From Isochrysis galbana (Eukaryota > Haptophyta > Isochrysidales > Isochrysidaceae): a stretch of DNA of 64,000 bases. The stretch is taken from contig CM030939.1 in the NCBI GenBank assembly GCA_018136815.1, positions 4,942,760-5,006,759 of the forward strand, read 5' to 3'. The position numbers and the translations under genes were made by a program. Below the pieces are notes generated by a model. It saw only the letters and a program-made list of their open reading frames with translations, did not search any database and was not told the DNA's origin. Shown here in pieces: positions 33,633 to 45,031 of the stretch (its first letter is position 1; each line of letters starts with the position of its first letter).

Positions 33633-33636
33633 GGGG

Positions 33637-34240
<604 letters not shown>

Positions 34241-35698
34241 CCTCGCTCTCCCCCCCCTCCCCCCCCCCTCCCTCCCTCCCTCTCCCTCCCTCTGGCGGCT
34301 GGAGGAGCAGCAAGCGTCGGTGAGAGCCAAAGGCCAAAGGTGGTGGGGCTGGGAACGAAGAGGGAGGGTGAGGGCGGTCGGTACGGCGCGCCAGCACCGC
34401 ACACCAGGAAGTAGGCTAACCGCTAGGGGAGAACCCACGACGGCGAACACCTGCGACGAGAATGAGGACGAGTGCGGGGGAGAACGAGGGCAAGGAGGGA
34501 CCCAGGTGATCGTCAAGCACAAGGACCAGGCCTGGGAATCTCAGGATGCACAGGCTACAAGGAGGCGCAACCAGGCAAGGGGCAAGCGGCGAGTAACGAG
34601 TTACGAGCAACGAGCAGAACGAGTAACGAGTAAAGTCAAAGGGCAAAGGGCGCGGACGAGGTCGATCGCGAATGCGACACCCCCATCCGGATGGATCGTC
34701 GTCAACGGGCACGCACCGCGCCCGGTCTCGATTTGAAGTTCAGCTTTTCGCTTTTTGGCCCTTTGCCTTTGCGACTTTATATAGACTTTAGCGTCTTTTG
34801 TTAGTATTTGGTTGCGTTTTGTTGTGGGGGCCCAAGGGGGGGGTCTTGGTCCTAATGGGCCCCGGATATGTGCTTGTTGCGTGTATAGGGAACTTTCTAC
34901 CGAAAACCGAAAAAAATTCTCAAATTCAAATTTTCTCAACCTAAGAGAAAGTCATTTTCATACCTCATACCCCTAATAAAAAAACTTGTTTGACCGCCCT
35001 AGACCCTAGACCCTAGACTAGCCTAGATCTAGATATCTAGGTATCTAGGTATCTTGTTCCACACCTTACTGTCTGCCTGTCGACCAGGGGGCTTACTTGG
35101 GGGGGGGCTAGCCCCATTTTGACCAAAATACAAGAGGGAAGGACTAGGGTGTCAGGAATTGAGTAGACACCGGATAGGAGGTACGTTTTCCCTTAGCCCT
35201 TTGCGCTATTCGTAAAGCGCGAGCCGCCTGTCCGGCCGGCCGGCCCCCTCTCCCCCCTCTCCCGCGCGGGGGGGGGAGTGGTCTGCTCCAGCCAAAAGAA
35301 GCCCCCCCCCCCCCCCCTTCTGCCCCCGGGGGGGAGGGGAGGGCGGGGGGGAGGGGGGGGGGGAGCTCACTCGCTCGTTCGTCCACCGCGCGCGGGTGGC
35401 GCTCTCTCCCCTCTCCCCTCTCTCTCTCCACTCACACCCCGTCCCCCCCCCCTTCACTCTGCACCTTCCGCCCCAGGCTCGCCTCCCACCGAGCCCCGCC
35501 AGCCCCTCCACCTTCCCCCCGCCCCGTACTACCCACACACCGCGACTCGTACCGCCCTCTCTCTCCATCTTCCCCTTCCCCTTCCCCCGCTCCCTACTTT
35601 CTCACCCTTCGCAAGCGTCCCACACCTCCCCTTCCCGCGAGGCTGAGAGCACCCCCCTCCCGCCCTCTCCCGTCCTTCGTCGCAGCCCTCTTTCCCCA

Positions 35699-36263
35699 AT
35701 GTACGGCGGCGGGCAGGGCTACGGCGGCGGCTACTACGCGAGCGGCGGCATCCCTCCCTACGGAGCTCCACTCCCCATGGGAACCATGCATCCCCCCATG
35801 GGCATGGGCGTGCCGATGCACCCTGCAAACGGAGAGTTTGAAGCCACGGGCGGTTACATGCAGGGCACGCCCGGAGCGTCGCCATACATGCAGCCCGGAC
35901 AGCAGCCCAAGCCGAGACAGACCGAGCAGCCGCCACCGACAGATGAGGAGCAGGTGGGCTCTGCCGCCGCTAGCATGACAACCGATTGGCCAAGCCGATC
36001 CACCTTCCTCTCGTGCCGTGCAGGCATGGCTCGAGGCTCAGATGGACAAGGGTGAAGCCGAAAAAAAAGAGAGCGCCGACGCCGAGGCTTCTGCCGCCGC
36101 ACCAGCCGCCGTCACCATAGAGCCTGACGGAGGCTACGACGACGTGATGAAGATGATCGAAGAGAATCGGCGCAAGAACGAAGCTAAGCGAGCGGCGCAG
36201 TCAGCACGCAATGCGGAAATCACCGCAGCGTTTGAGGCGCGCATGGCAGGAAACAGCCGCTAG
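35699..36263 (+). CDS. G/Y/P/M-rich two-exon protein, 164 residues
   Basis: Exon 1 35699-35953, intron 35954-36023 (GTGGGC ... GTGCAG, 70 bp), exon 2 36024-36263, phase 0. The N-terminal half is low complexity (MYGGGQGYGGGYYASGG, then repeated PMG/MHPP motifs) ending Pro/Gln-rich. The C-terminal half is charged and helical (AWLEAQMDKGEAEKKE ... MKMIEENRRKNEAKRAAQS). Gly/Tyr-rich low-complexity regions often drive condensate formation or RNA association; no RNA-binding domain is present. The CT-rich 5' leader (35400-35690) matches other genes. No family recognised. Confidence 0.7.
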
Positions 36264-36717
36264 GCCATTCCATTCTAATTAAGCGGCGCGAGCAGATGTG
36301 CGGCCCACCGGCGCTGTGCTCAATCTGCGCCGCTGTACCTGCGGCCTTAGTGTGTTTGTGAACCCTTGTAATGTGAATGAAACCGTCTGCTGGCAAGTGA
36401 TGTGTGCCACGCCCAGAAGCCCAAGGACTCCCTGAAGTCTCAGCTTCCCTCGCGCGAGTGCGCCTGCGGTTGCGGCCTCTGCGCATCAGCGCAGCTTGCT
36501 GCCGCTTCCGAGAGCTCCCAGACATGCTGTGCAGAAAGAAGGCGCGTGTCCACCCCTACTCTGCGATGTTGCTCTCGTACATGAGGTGCACCCGCCGGCT
36601 TGGAAGGCGCACAGTCTGATCTTACGGTATTCTGTTCGGCATGATAGCCTGGGAAGGAGCTAGCCATGCATGGCTTGGATGCATTCTGTTGCGCTGGCTG
36701 CTTGAGTCCCACGCTTC

Positions 36718-37375
36718 TCACGTGTCAAAAAGTCGCGAGGAGTGACAGTCGGTGCTTGAACCGACGGTGTGTCGAGAACTTGTACGAGCGCGTCTGATGC
36801 AGCATTTCACGCAGCGTTGCCTGCACGAGTAACCGCATTTGCACATGGCGATGCTCTTGAGCGATTGGCTTGCGGCATGGATTTCCATGTGAAGATTGTG
36901 CTTCGCCTGAGAAGCTAGGCGGATGTTCCTTGGGAATGACGATGACAAGCTGGCGTGGGCCCAGCTAGTCAATCGACTCCTCTCTTGTGCCGAAAGCGGC
37001 GAGGATGCGACGTGCATTGCCACTGCGTTGCGTTTGCAGCGCATGCCATTTGAACTACTTTTCGTGCAAGCCGTCCGACCACGCTTGATGNNNNNNNNNN
37101 NNNNNNNNNNNNNNNNNNNNNNNNNNNNNNNNNNNNNNNNNNNNNNNNNNNNNNNNNNNNNNNNNNNNNNNNNNNNNNNNNNNNNNNNNNCACGCGCATG
37201 CCAACTCCATCGGTGTGCGCTCACGGCTTGTGTGCTCCTCGATGCGCCTTGCTTAGCGTCCGTTGCCGATGTCCGACTCATCACAATGAGGAGTGGTAAG
37301 GCCATGTCTGGCGATGGGGCTCCTAGCCTCCTTTTTGGTTTGCGCAGCGGCGGCACGTTAGCTAGGTGCATGTGA
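36718..37375. other. Unresolved open frames across an assembly gap
   Basis: Both strands stay open around a 100-N run at 37091-37190. The plus frame reads MFLGNDDDKLAWAQLVNRLL ... and resumes after the gap; the minus frame is Ser/Lys/Cys-rich. Neither carries a recognised domain. The 100-N length is a conventional placeholder, so frame continuity across it means nothing. Confidence 0.25.
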
Positions 37376-37929
37376 GGCGGAAGCGGAGACCATCTCTTGC
37401 GATGCGCCTACTGCTAGCCAGCTTCTAGGTGAGAAGTGATGCGTCGCCACAAGTCGGTGACACCTCTTGACCACTTGACTTTCACACCGCGAGCGCTCTT
37501 TCCGCCTATGACTCCGTCTGCTGCGAATTGGCCGCTAGCTACCCTCGATCCTGCTGTTCACGGTGGCTCTTCGTGCGCGGCTTGACCCATGTGAGTTTTG
37601 TTGATATCATCGTTTCTCAGCTCCCTTCCAATGTCTGACTCCTACTGGCTTTGTTGTTGTCGCTGGTGATGGATGGTGCGCATGCGCTTTGTTGGTGTGG
37701 CGCTCCGTCGTTCTTGCTATTCTATGTTCCCTTTTGTATGTGCTATTCTTTCGTTGAACTCCAGGTGAATAACACGAACACAACTACTAGTACTTGTTAT
37801 ATTTTGTATATTTGGGGTTAGCTTTGGGCTAGGGCTAGGGCCTGGCTGGTAAGGGTTTCGCGAAACTTTTTTCGAAACTTTGGGGGGTTTCGGCGGAAAA
37901 AAAGCTTTCGCGAAACATCGGGCCGTCGG

Positions 37930-38199
37930 GTGAGTCCTGGCATGCTCGCATCATTTACACGACTCGCACTCTTACGAAATGGGTGCGCGCTCGTACGTTC
38001 GTCCGCACTAAGGGCGGCACTCGCGATGCTAAATGCTAAGTCTAGCCTCGAGAGCCTGCAGTCGCTGCGCTTCCCCGCCGACCTTCGCTCTACCGACCCG
38101 AACAAGGCGGCTGCTTCCTTGGATGGATTCCGCATGCAGTTGATCCGCGCACTCGAGGGCTCACTCACCTCGGGCGTGGACTGGCAAGACGCTCTTTAG
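37930..38199 (+). CDS. Short open frame of unknown status
   Basis: About 89 codons, including LRAALAMLNAKSSLESLQSL and GFRMQLIRALEGSLTSGVDW. Helical, no recognised domain, embedded in repeat-like DNA with GTTTCGCGAAAC palindromes (37850-37920) and ATATTTGGGC words (38270-38320). Possibly a transposon fragment. 38200-39196 shows no gene. Confidence 0.2.
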   Translation: MSPGMLASFTRLALLRNGCALVRSSALRAALAMLNAKSSLESLQSLRFPADLRSTDPNKAAASLDGFRMQLIRALEGSLTSGVDWQDAL

Positions 38200-39214
38200 G
38201 GCCTGGCAGATATTTCTTGGAATATCAACTTGAAATTTGGGCACGTCGGCCCGGAAATACATATTTACACATATTTATACATATTTGGGCTGGTCCGAGG
38301 CGCTCGCGCGCACATATTTGGGCGGGTCTCTGCGTTGGCGCGCCCGCGAAAACCAAGGCACCGGTAGCCACTGGTAAATACCGTTATTGAGTGAGGCAAA
38401 AAAAAAAGGTAGATTTTCCCGCTTCGACACTTTGCTCTTCTCTCTCTCCTCGCCCTCGTGCGTCGGGGTGGTAGTATTTGGGGCGGGGTGTGGTTACGTC
38501 TCAGGCGAGTCGTTCTGTGAGTCCGAGGGTTTCTATTTACGCGTAAACCCCCCAACGAAAGTTAGCAAGTCCCAAGAAAGAACCGGAACCTAACGAGAAA
38601 CGACAAGCCTTGCAAGAAGCCTTCTCAAGGTACCCCGAGAGCCTGAGACAAGCGCACAGCAAGCGACAGGCGACCTGGCTCCTTTGGGTCAAGATTACCC
38701 GAAAGAAGGAAACCTGGAATCTAGATAGATAGACCTGACAAACAGGCTAGAAGGAACGAAACGAGAACCGCTCGAATTCTAGGTCGCTAGGGCTAGGGAC
38801 GAACCCTACCGACCTAGAAGTGCCTGAGCTTCACCGTGTGGCCGCACGGCGAAGGACCTGGAGATAAGAGCCTGGAAATCGCATCATCTACGATGAATGC
38901 GACACCCCCCGACTAAGATCGAGACGTCTCCTGATGTCGAGCGGTGAACCTGAAAACAGAGACCTGGAATCTGGAACCTGGGCTGGCCAGCTGACCAGAG
39001 GTCAGAATCGGAACAAGAAGCAACGGAACCTAGCGAGCGAAACGTGGAGACAAGAACACCCTTTGGATCCAAAGCGAGCACGAAATCGGCGGCTTAACGC
39101 GGCGGCCTCTTTCGTACGCACTGCCCCACCCACTTTTCCCTTTTATAGGAGCTTTGCTCGGGTGTTGCGCCGGGTGTGGAGCGCAGGCAGCACGCGTTCA
39201 TCACCTCCATGATT

Positions 39215-39516
39215 ATAGCTAACTCTTTTTTGATAGAGACCCCAACGGACAGCCAGAGAGATTCTATGAGGTATAAGAGAAGGTGATACATACAAGCCGA
39301 GCCAGAGCAAAGGCGAAACCATAGTCTCCCGCCCCCTTCTCTCCAACTCTTGGCTGAAGCAGCGCGCGCGCCCTCCCCGGAACCAGCTTCTCCGCTAAAG
39401 AGGGAACTGGGGAAGGGGAAGGGGGTTGTTAAGGGGTTAAGGTTGGGTAGTAGGGAGGTCCACGAGCACACTGCCTCATGCCGCACACGTAGCGGAGATT
39501 TTAAGAAGATTTTTTT
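39215..39516 (-). mobile_element. 302-bp retroposon-like insertion with 18-bp TSD
   Basis: Flanked by perfect direct repeats TTCATCACCTCCATGATT (39197-39214 and 39517-39534). On the plus strand the insert ends in a T run after TTAAGAAGAT. A second copy, reverse-oriented and broken by other elements, spans 47163-53377; the two align along their whole length. An 18-bp duplication suits target-primed retroposition, but the homopolymer is T at the plus-strand end rather than a 3' poly(A), so the class is uncertain. No coding capacity. Confidence 0.8.
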
Positions 39517-40663
39517 TTCATCACCTCCATGATTCGCTCGGGCTCGGACTGAGATTTGAACTCGGACCCCTAGCCGAGGCGTGGGGCTAGCCTAGAGGGA
39601 CGGGTCCCTTACCCTCACCCAAGACATGGGATCAACGAGAATGGAGCCTTAAGCCTTGCTTGATCGAGTGCCCGCCGCCGCGACAGCTCCCGCCGGCACT
39701 CCCGTCGCCGCTGCGGCGACCGCTGCCGCGACCTCTATTATGACCGCCGCCGCGACCCGCGGCGCTGTGCCGCCAAGAGGGCTGTATGGCAATGCTCGCC
39801 ACAATGCCACGATTCCAGAGCGCGCGGGTGGGTAGTCTGCGGGGTTGGGAGGAAGCGTATCAATAGGCTGTTGGCTGCTAGATGGGGTTCTGCGCGTAGG
39901 AGCGCGTAGGCAAGCCGGTGTCATCCTCCGTAGGTTGGGGCTAGGAGTGGGCTGTGGTGTGGGTGTGGGGCTGGCGGCCATGCTGCGTGGGCAGGTGAAG
40001 GAGAAATAGTCCGAGTGCGGTGGCATGAAACGCCGGTGAGACCGCCGACCGGTGTCCCCGTGTCCCCGGACCATTTAGTCCGAGCACCAGCGACAAGGGG
40101 GGGCTGACCACCGCCGTGCTCTCGCTGGAGCGCGGCGAAGGTCGGCCTGTCAGGCGGGTCGGTCGCCATCGCTCTGCCTTGGATTCGGATTCGGATTCAA
40201 GCGAAATCTTCCCCCAGTCCCACGATAGAAAAATTTGGGCCTCCGGATCAACAAGAATTTCCTTTTCAACCAAGTCTCCCCCACCTCTAGCTCTGAAAGA
40301 AGTCAGTGCCGCTTAAGAGATAACGATATACCATTTAGTCAACCCGACAACAGCATTTTTTGGCTAGTGCATAGGGCATACATACAGAGCGGAAGCGCCA
40401 TTGAGCGTGATGCGCCGTTATGTACGGACGGCTCTGTCTATGCTCCATGGCCACTGCCTCACCCCAAAGATCGTGCCATACCTCTCACCATTCCACCATA
40501 CGAAAAAGATAGGGGAATGGCATGGCGGCCTGGCTGTAGCTGCTGTGCCATACACCAAATGATAGGACGACACCGCAGGTGGCCGCTTGCTCGCGGGCCG
40601 CGGCTCATGCTTGCAACTCTCTCATCTTTTGGTGTTGCACCTCAAGTGCAAATGCACCTCGCG

Positions 40664-43338
40664 CTACCTGTGTGATTGAGAAGCCACACTGCCTTTAACT
40701 TGTTCACCGTCCGAGCAGCGCGTCGAAATGAACGTGCCATCCTGAAGTGTGGCGAGGATGTTATGGATCTGGCCATTTACAGAAGCAGCTACGAGCTGCA
40801 CTGTGTGCGCGCAATCCGGGCTGTGCTCTAAATCACGCTTGCTCGGCCCTGGCTCAACCACTGCCGGACTTCGGCGATAGGCTCTCACCGTTTTGATTTG
40901 CAGCATGTGTATCACACTGAAAAAGTAGACAAATGCCGCATGGGGGAAGTGCCTCGTTGAAGCAATGCCCCATCGCCCATCGCCCCATATGGTATGGAGA
41001 GCTCCGTCTGGACTGAGGGTAAGGCATTCTGTACATCCAGCCCAGTTGAGCTTGCCCCCACCGGAGAGGAGGGTGCGGACGCGGGAGTCCGATGAGTCGG
41101 GCGCGGCGCTCGTATCAATGCTTTTGCATTCGTTGCCCAAGGCCGATCCGTCGCCGCCGTTCCACTTCCAGATGCCCGTCATCTCCGTCTCTGATCTACA
41201 CGAGGAGTTCCGAAACAATGTTACCCCAACAAGGCATGCAGGATTCGCCGTGCGGGGAGTCAGCGCGCTCACCCCTCGAACTTCTTCCCGTAGTGCATGT
41301 TGTACACATCACGCATTCGTGGGAGCTTCTCTGGGTGATAGTTGATGTGAAGAGAATTGGGAATGAAGCCATGCAACAACTGTGCGAACGCCGGGCAAGC
41401 GTAAGACCCAGCGCCATGTCGCGATCTCCGGGGACCGGGACCCAATCCTCAACCATCTGGACACACGGGCTCCGGCCGCAGCCGCAGTTGGCCACTTACC
41501 TCTGCGTCGTGCCGTAGGAATCGGAAGAACAACTTGGAGTTCTGGAAACATAGGTAGTTCATCACGCGCGACGAGACGCCGACAGCCGCGACGCTGCCAA
41601 AGGATGGGTGGAACTGTTCCTCATTCCACGCGCTCTGATCCCATGTTGCCTCAGTCTCCATACGGCGAGCAAGTCGCGTGAGCATCGCCAAGCTCTCATG
41701 AGTTGCCTACGCATTGCATGAACGGTCAACAGTGATCACGGCAGGTTGCATGCGCACACCATGAGATCCTGTGTAAATCCTGCGCGCAGCAGCCTGGAGT
41801 AGGGAAGGGGCACCTGGATGAAGAACATTCCAGAATTTCTGGCATGGACGCGGTAAGCACCGCCGCCGGTGTGATGGCCATAGGCAGTCAGCTCGTCCCA
41901 TCCATCAGACATACCCTACCACGAGAAAGTGACGGTGGGGCTCGAACGCATCAGCCATGTGGGCGGGCTCGCTCGTTCATTGCAACCACATGGGCTGCTT
42001 GGGGGAGTGAGACGTGTGCCTCTCAAGCCCGTGCACTTTAGTAATTGAGTTTTAGCCGATGCTGCACGAGTACCTCACCTCCACATCCGAGTCTCGGTAG
42101 AGACCAGCAACGAAGGGATTGGATAGCCATATCACGTCCACGTCCGAGAGAAGTACGGATGCACCAATGGACAAAAAATCGACCAGCACCTGATGGCGAG
42201 ATGGACATCGCAGTTAGAAGGTCTCGTTGTTGCGCTTGCAAGTCGAGCCCCTTCCGCGGTCGCTAGCTCGTGGGAGCCGTGCCTCGCCTTGCAACAGAGG
42301 TATGCTCTTCTCGATGGTTTTCTAGGGAGCCGGCGTTAGGTGGAGTAGAAAGCAAGACATTGACGCCAGCTTGGGCGCATTAAAGAGCGGCCATCATGGC
42401 ACCTTAAACTTCAACCCAGACGTGGCATGATTATCCGTGGAGCCAGTTCGCGAGACAAGCTGCTTCTCATAGTACGCGACACCGCGCGTAGAAAGCCATT
42501 CGGCAGTAGGCGTATCGAGGGCGACAATGATTGCATTGCTTACCTGCGAGCATCCTCAACGTGCAAGGGCTGTGAATGTGATCTTGCAGTCTACTCAACA
42601 CTCTGCTACCGGCGGTAGGTTGCAGGGGCGCTCGCGCGATAGAAGGATAGGACATCCTCGCGTCGGAGGGCGCTCACTTTTGCGGAGGCGACGCCTTGCA
42701 AGAAGAGGTCGAGCGCTCCACCGTTACCGACGAGGTTCTTGTTAGAGACCGCAGCAAGGACTTCACCACCATGAGTGGTGCGACGCGCGACCTGTGCGCA
42801 GGGTCGGAGGGCTCACCACGCAACACCCCTTGCCGTATTTCCAACCCACAAACCGCGACGACTAGGAAAGTTCATGTCCATGCGCTAGCAAGTGCTAAGC
42901 TACCTTGGCAAGTGTGGCGCACAGCGTCTTCAGGTCAAACTTGTCACAATCTTCGGAGCGCGGCCATACGCCTGCAGAAGCGGACGCTAGCCTGAGATTG
43001 GTGTAAGGGGTGGATGGGTGAGGAAGCCCGCCTATCATCAACAGCTAGACATTGCTCGCACTCACGACAAGACCTCACCAGTTCAGAGGTCGTGGCGTCG
43101 GCAGATCCTCATGTTGGACCCACGGAGAAGCGGCGTTCGCACCCTCGCCCTCTGCTGCCGCCTCTTCCGGGGGGGCCAAGGACGTCGCACTGCAACCTAA
43201 GGAAAGGACCTGCGGTCGAGCATGGAATGCTCGAGCACTGAGCACATCATTCAAGGCTGGACTGCCTCCAGTTCCAATTGGGATCTCGTCCAGAACCTCG
43301 CCGTGCCGCCCAAAGCATCGAGATTCTAGAACTGTCAT
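40664..43338 (-). CDS. GT77-like nucleotide-diphospho-sugar transferase, nine exons
   Basis: Exons: 43338-43079, 42991-42904, 42791-42678, 42543-42403, 42189-42079, 41915-41814, 41706-41500, 41379-41273, 41195-40664. All are GT-AG with consistent phases, giving 553 residues. The product reads [72 protein letters not shown] (DxD at 217-219), [42 protein letters not shown] and [12 protein letters not shown]. This is the full motif series of the PF03407/GT77 family (plant RRA and XEG113 arabinosyltransferases and algal relatives), Golgi enzymes that use a nucleotide sugar and a metal held by DxD. A C-terminal domain with [16 protein letters not shown] and WGDGRWG follows. No signal anchor is seen at this start, so a 5' exon may be missing, or the gene may join the next one upstream. 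Confidence 0.88.
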
Positions 43339-43451
43339 AGAGTAGTGGGCGTCGGGGAGTCAGGCTGGGAGCTAGGGGCCCCGAGGCAATCATGCACGCG
43401 GCACATGCCGCCTTCGTCATGTCGCGCCGCTGGCGTAGGTGGGACGGGTGG

Positions 43452-44784
43452 CTACGATGTTCCAGTGTTTGGCGAGGGGTGCGCGACGGCGGCGGGCTCG
43501 CCTCTCAACGATGCCCCGGCACGTAGGATGCCGTCGTGCGCTGGTGCCATGGCTTCCTCTGTAAATATGAACCCCTCGGCGGCCACTGCAGGCCAGACCA
43601 TCCCGCCGGCCACCTGTGGCCAGCACAGGGTGCATTTTGGACGTATGGCGAGACCGGCGCACTAGTGCACGCCGTGATGCCCGCTGGGCCTCCTCACCAA
43701 GCCGTCCGCCCCGTAGAGCCCATTGTTCAGTCGGGCTGCGATGCGCCGAGTCAATGCCACGGATTGGTGTGTCGCCGCGGCGAACCACAGGTGCGGAGAG
43801 AGAGCAGGGATCTGCAACGGAAGGGCTACCAAGTCAGAAGCAATGAGCGAGCGTCGTCGCCCGGGGTACGCCAGGCACTCGGATCCACGGCAGAAGGCTC
43901 TCGTCGAGCACATCTCGCCCCGAAGCTCAGTCACACACCTGGTAGCTCTCACACATCTGCGACCAGCCCATGATGGAGTCCATTGCCACGCGCTGCCCTC
44001 CGCGTTCGCTGCTGGAGGCGCCCCTCAACCAGCTGCCCATCCCCGCACTGTCGCCACTGCTCGCTGCCTCAATGTCGGCATCGTGGTAGAGCGCCTCGAA
44101 TGGGTTGGCGCGCAGATGCGAATGGATGGATGAGTAGAAGACGGAGACGCCATGAGCTAAGAGGATGGCCGCCAGAGACCACTTGCGAGCGGGTGGCGCC
44201 ATACCTGGCTGCAAGGCCGCGGCCGCCTCCCACACTGCCGGAGGGGGAGAGAGGCGGCGGGCGGCGGCGGCGATCTCTGCGTCGAGCGCGGCGACCAACA
44301 CGCGCGAGCCGACACCCACCGCGCTCGCGCTGCTCAGGAAGCTGGCAAGTGCCTCGTCGTCCCCTTCGCTCACGAGCAGTAGCAGCAGGGGTCCCCCGCC
44401 CACCGCGCCGAGCGGAATGCACTCGTCCCCCTCGCAGCGTCCGCCGGCATCAATGTAGTTGAGCGGCCGTGGCTCGACCGGGACAGAGCGCCGATGTGGG
44501 CGGGGCGCACAGAGTGCCGGCGTGCGTGATTTGCGTCGGACTTCGTCTGGCAGCGCCATGCGTACCACCGCCCCTCTTGCCACTTGCTCTCCCGCTCTCC
44601 TTGTGAGAGAGCTGCCAATCAGCTCTTGGGGCACACGGCCGCCAATGCTGGGAAGGCCAGGACGGCCAGGGCGGCTTAATGGCCGAGGCGAGGAGCCAAC
44701 CGAGGGAGACGGAGCGCTGCTCAGGTTCCAGAGCAGAAGCGCGAGCGCGAGCGCCGTGCAGAGCGCAGGCAGCCGCCGGCCCAT
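43452..44784 (-). CDS. GT77-like paralogue lacking DxD, three exons
   Basis: Exons 44784-43939, 43811-43698, 43556-43452 (donors GTGTGT and GTGAGG), in phase, 354 residues. The start MGRRLPALCTALALALLLWN is a type II signal anchor. The catalytic core is recognisable: RVLVAALDAEIAA, KWSLAAILLAHGVSVFYSS, RANPFEALYHDADIEAAS, MGWSQMCESYQ, SVALTRRIAARL and EAMAPAHDGILRAGASLR. The position of DxD (SDVDV in the neighbour) reads SSIHS, and the C-terminal HxNYHPE segment is missing. It is therefore probably inactive as a transferase or a partner subunit. It lies 114 bp upstream of the paralogue on the same strand; the two could be one transcript with a degenerate first domain. Confidence 0.75.
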
Positions 44785-44959
44785 CGCGCACTGACCGCCC
44801 CCCGCTCCCTCTCCTCCTCGACCCCCTCTCTCTCTCAGATCTGTTTGAGAGTAAAAGTACAAGTCCTGGACATCGATGATACGCGGGGGTACGTCAAGGT
44901 GGTTCTAAAGGTTTTTCTAACTCTAGCGCGAGACGGCGGGTGGCGGGCGCTGCTGGCTG

Positions 44960-45031
44960 CTCACCTGTCACCTGCTGCCTGCTGCCTGCTGCCTGCTGCC
45001 TGCTGCCTGCTGCCTGCTGCCTGCTGCCCGC
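44960..45031. repeat. TGCTGCC heptamer tandem repeat
   Basis: About nine copies of TGCTGCC (CCTGCTG phase), upstream of the GT77-like gene start. Confidence 0.9.

Noticed and set aside
34310-34736. Coding sequence downstream of the CT block
   Set aside because: The frame is open only because it extends the CT repeat; the residues after it are compositional.
36923-37375. One gene running through the N gap
   Set aside because: Gap length is a placeholder and both strands are open, so continuity is not evidence.
39540-39640. tRNA gene on the minus strand (GGTCCGAGTTCAAATCTC resembles a B box)
   Set aside because: The T-arm has a mismatch, and no acceptor stem or clear A box can be formed; at most a tRNA-like relic.
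40854-41345. Plus-strand frames opposite the GT77-like C-terminal exon
   Set aside because: The minus strand has phase-consistent exons with family motifs; plus frames are shadows.
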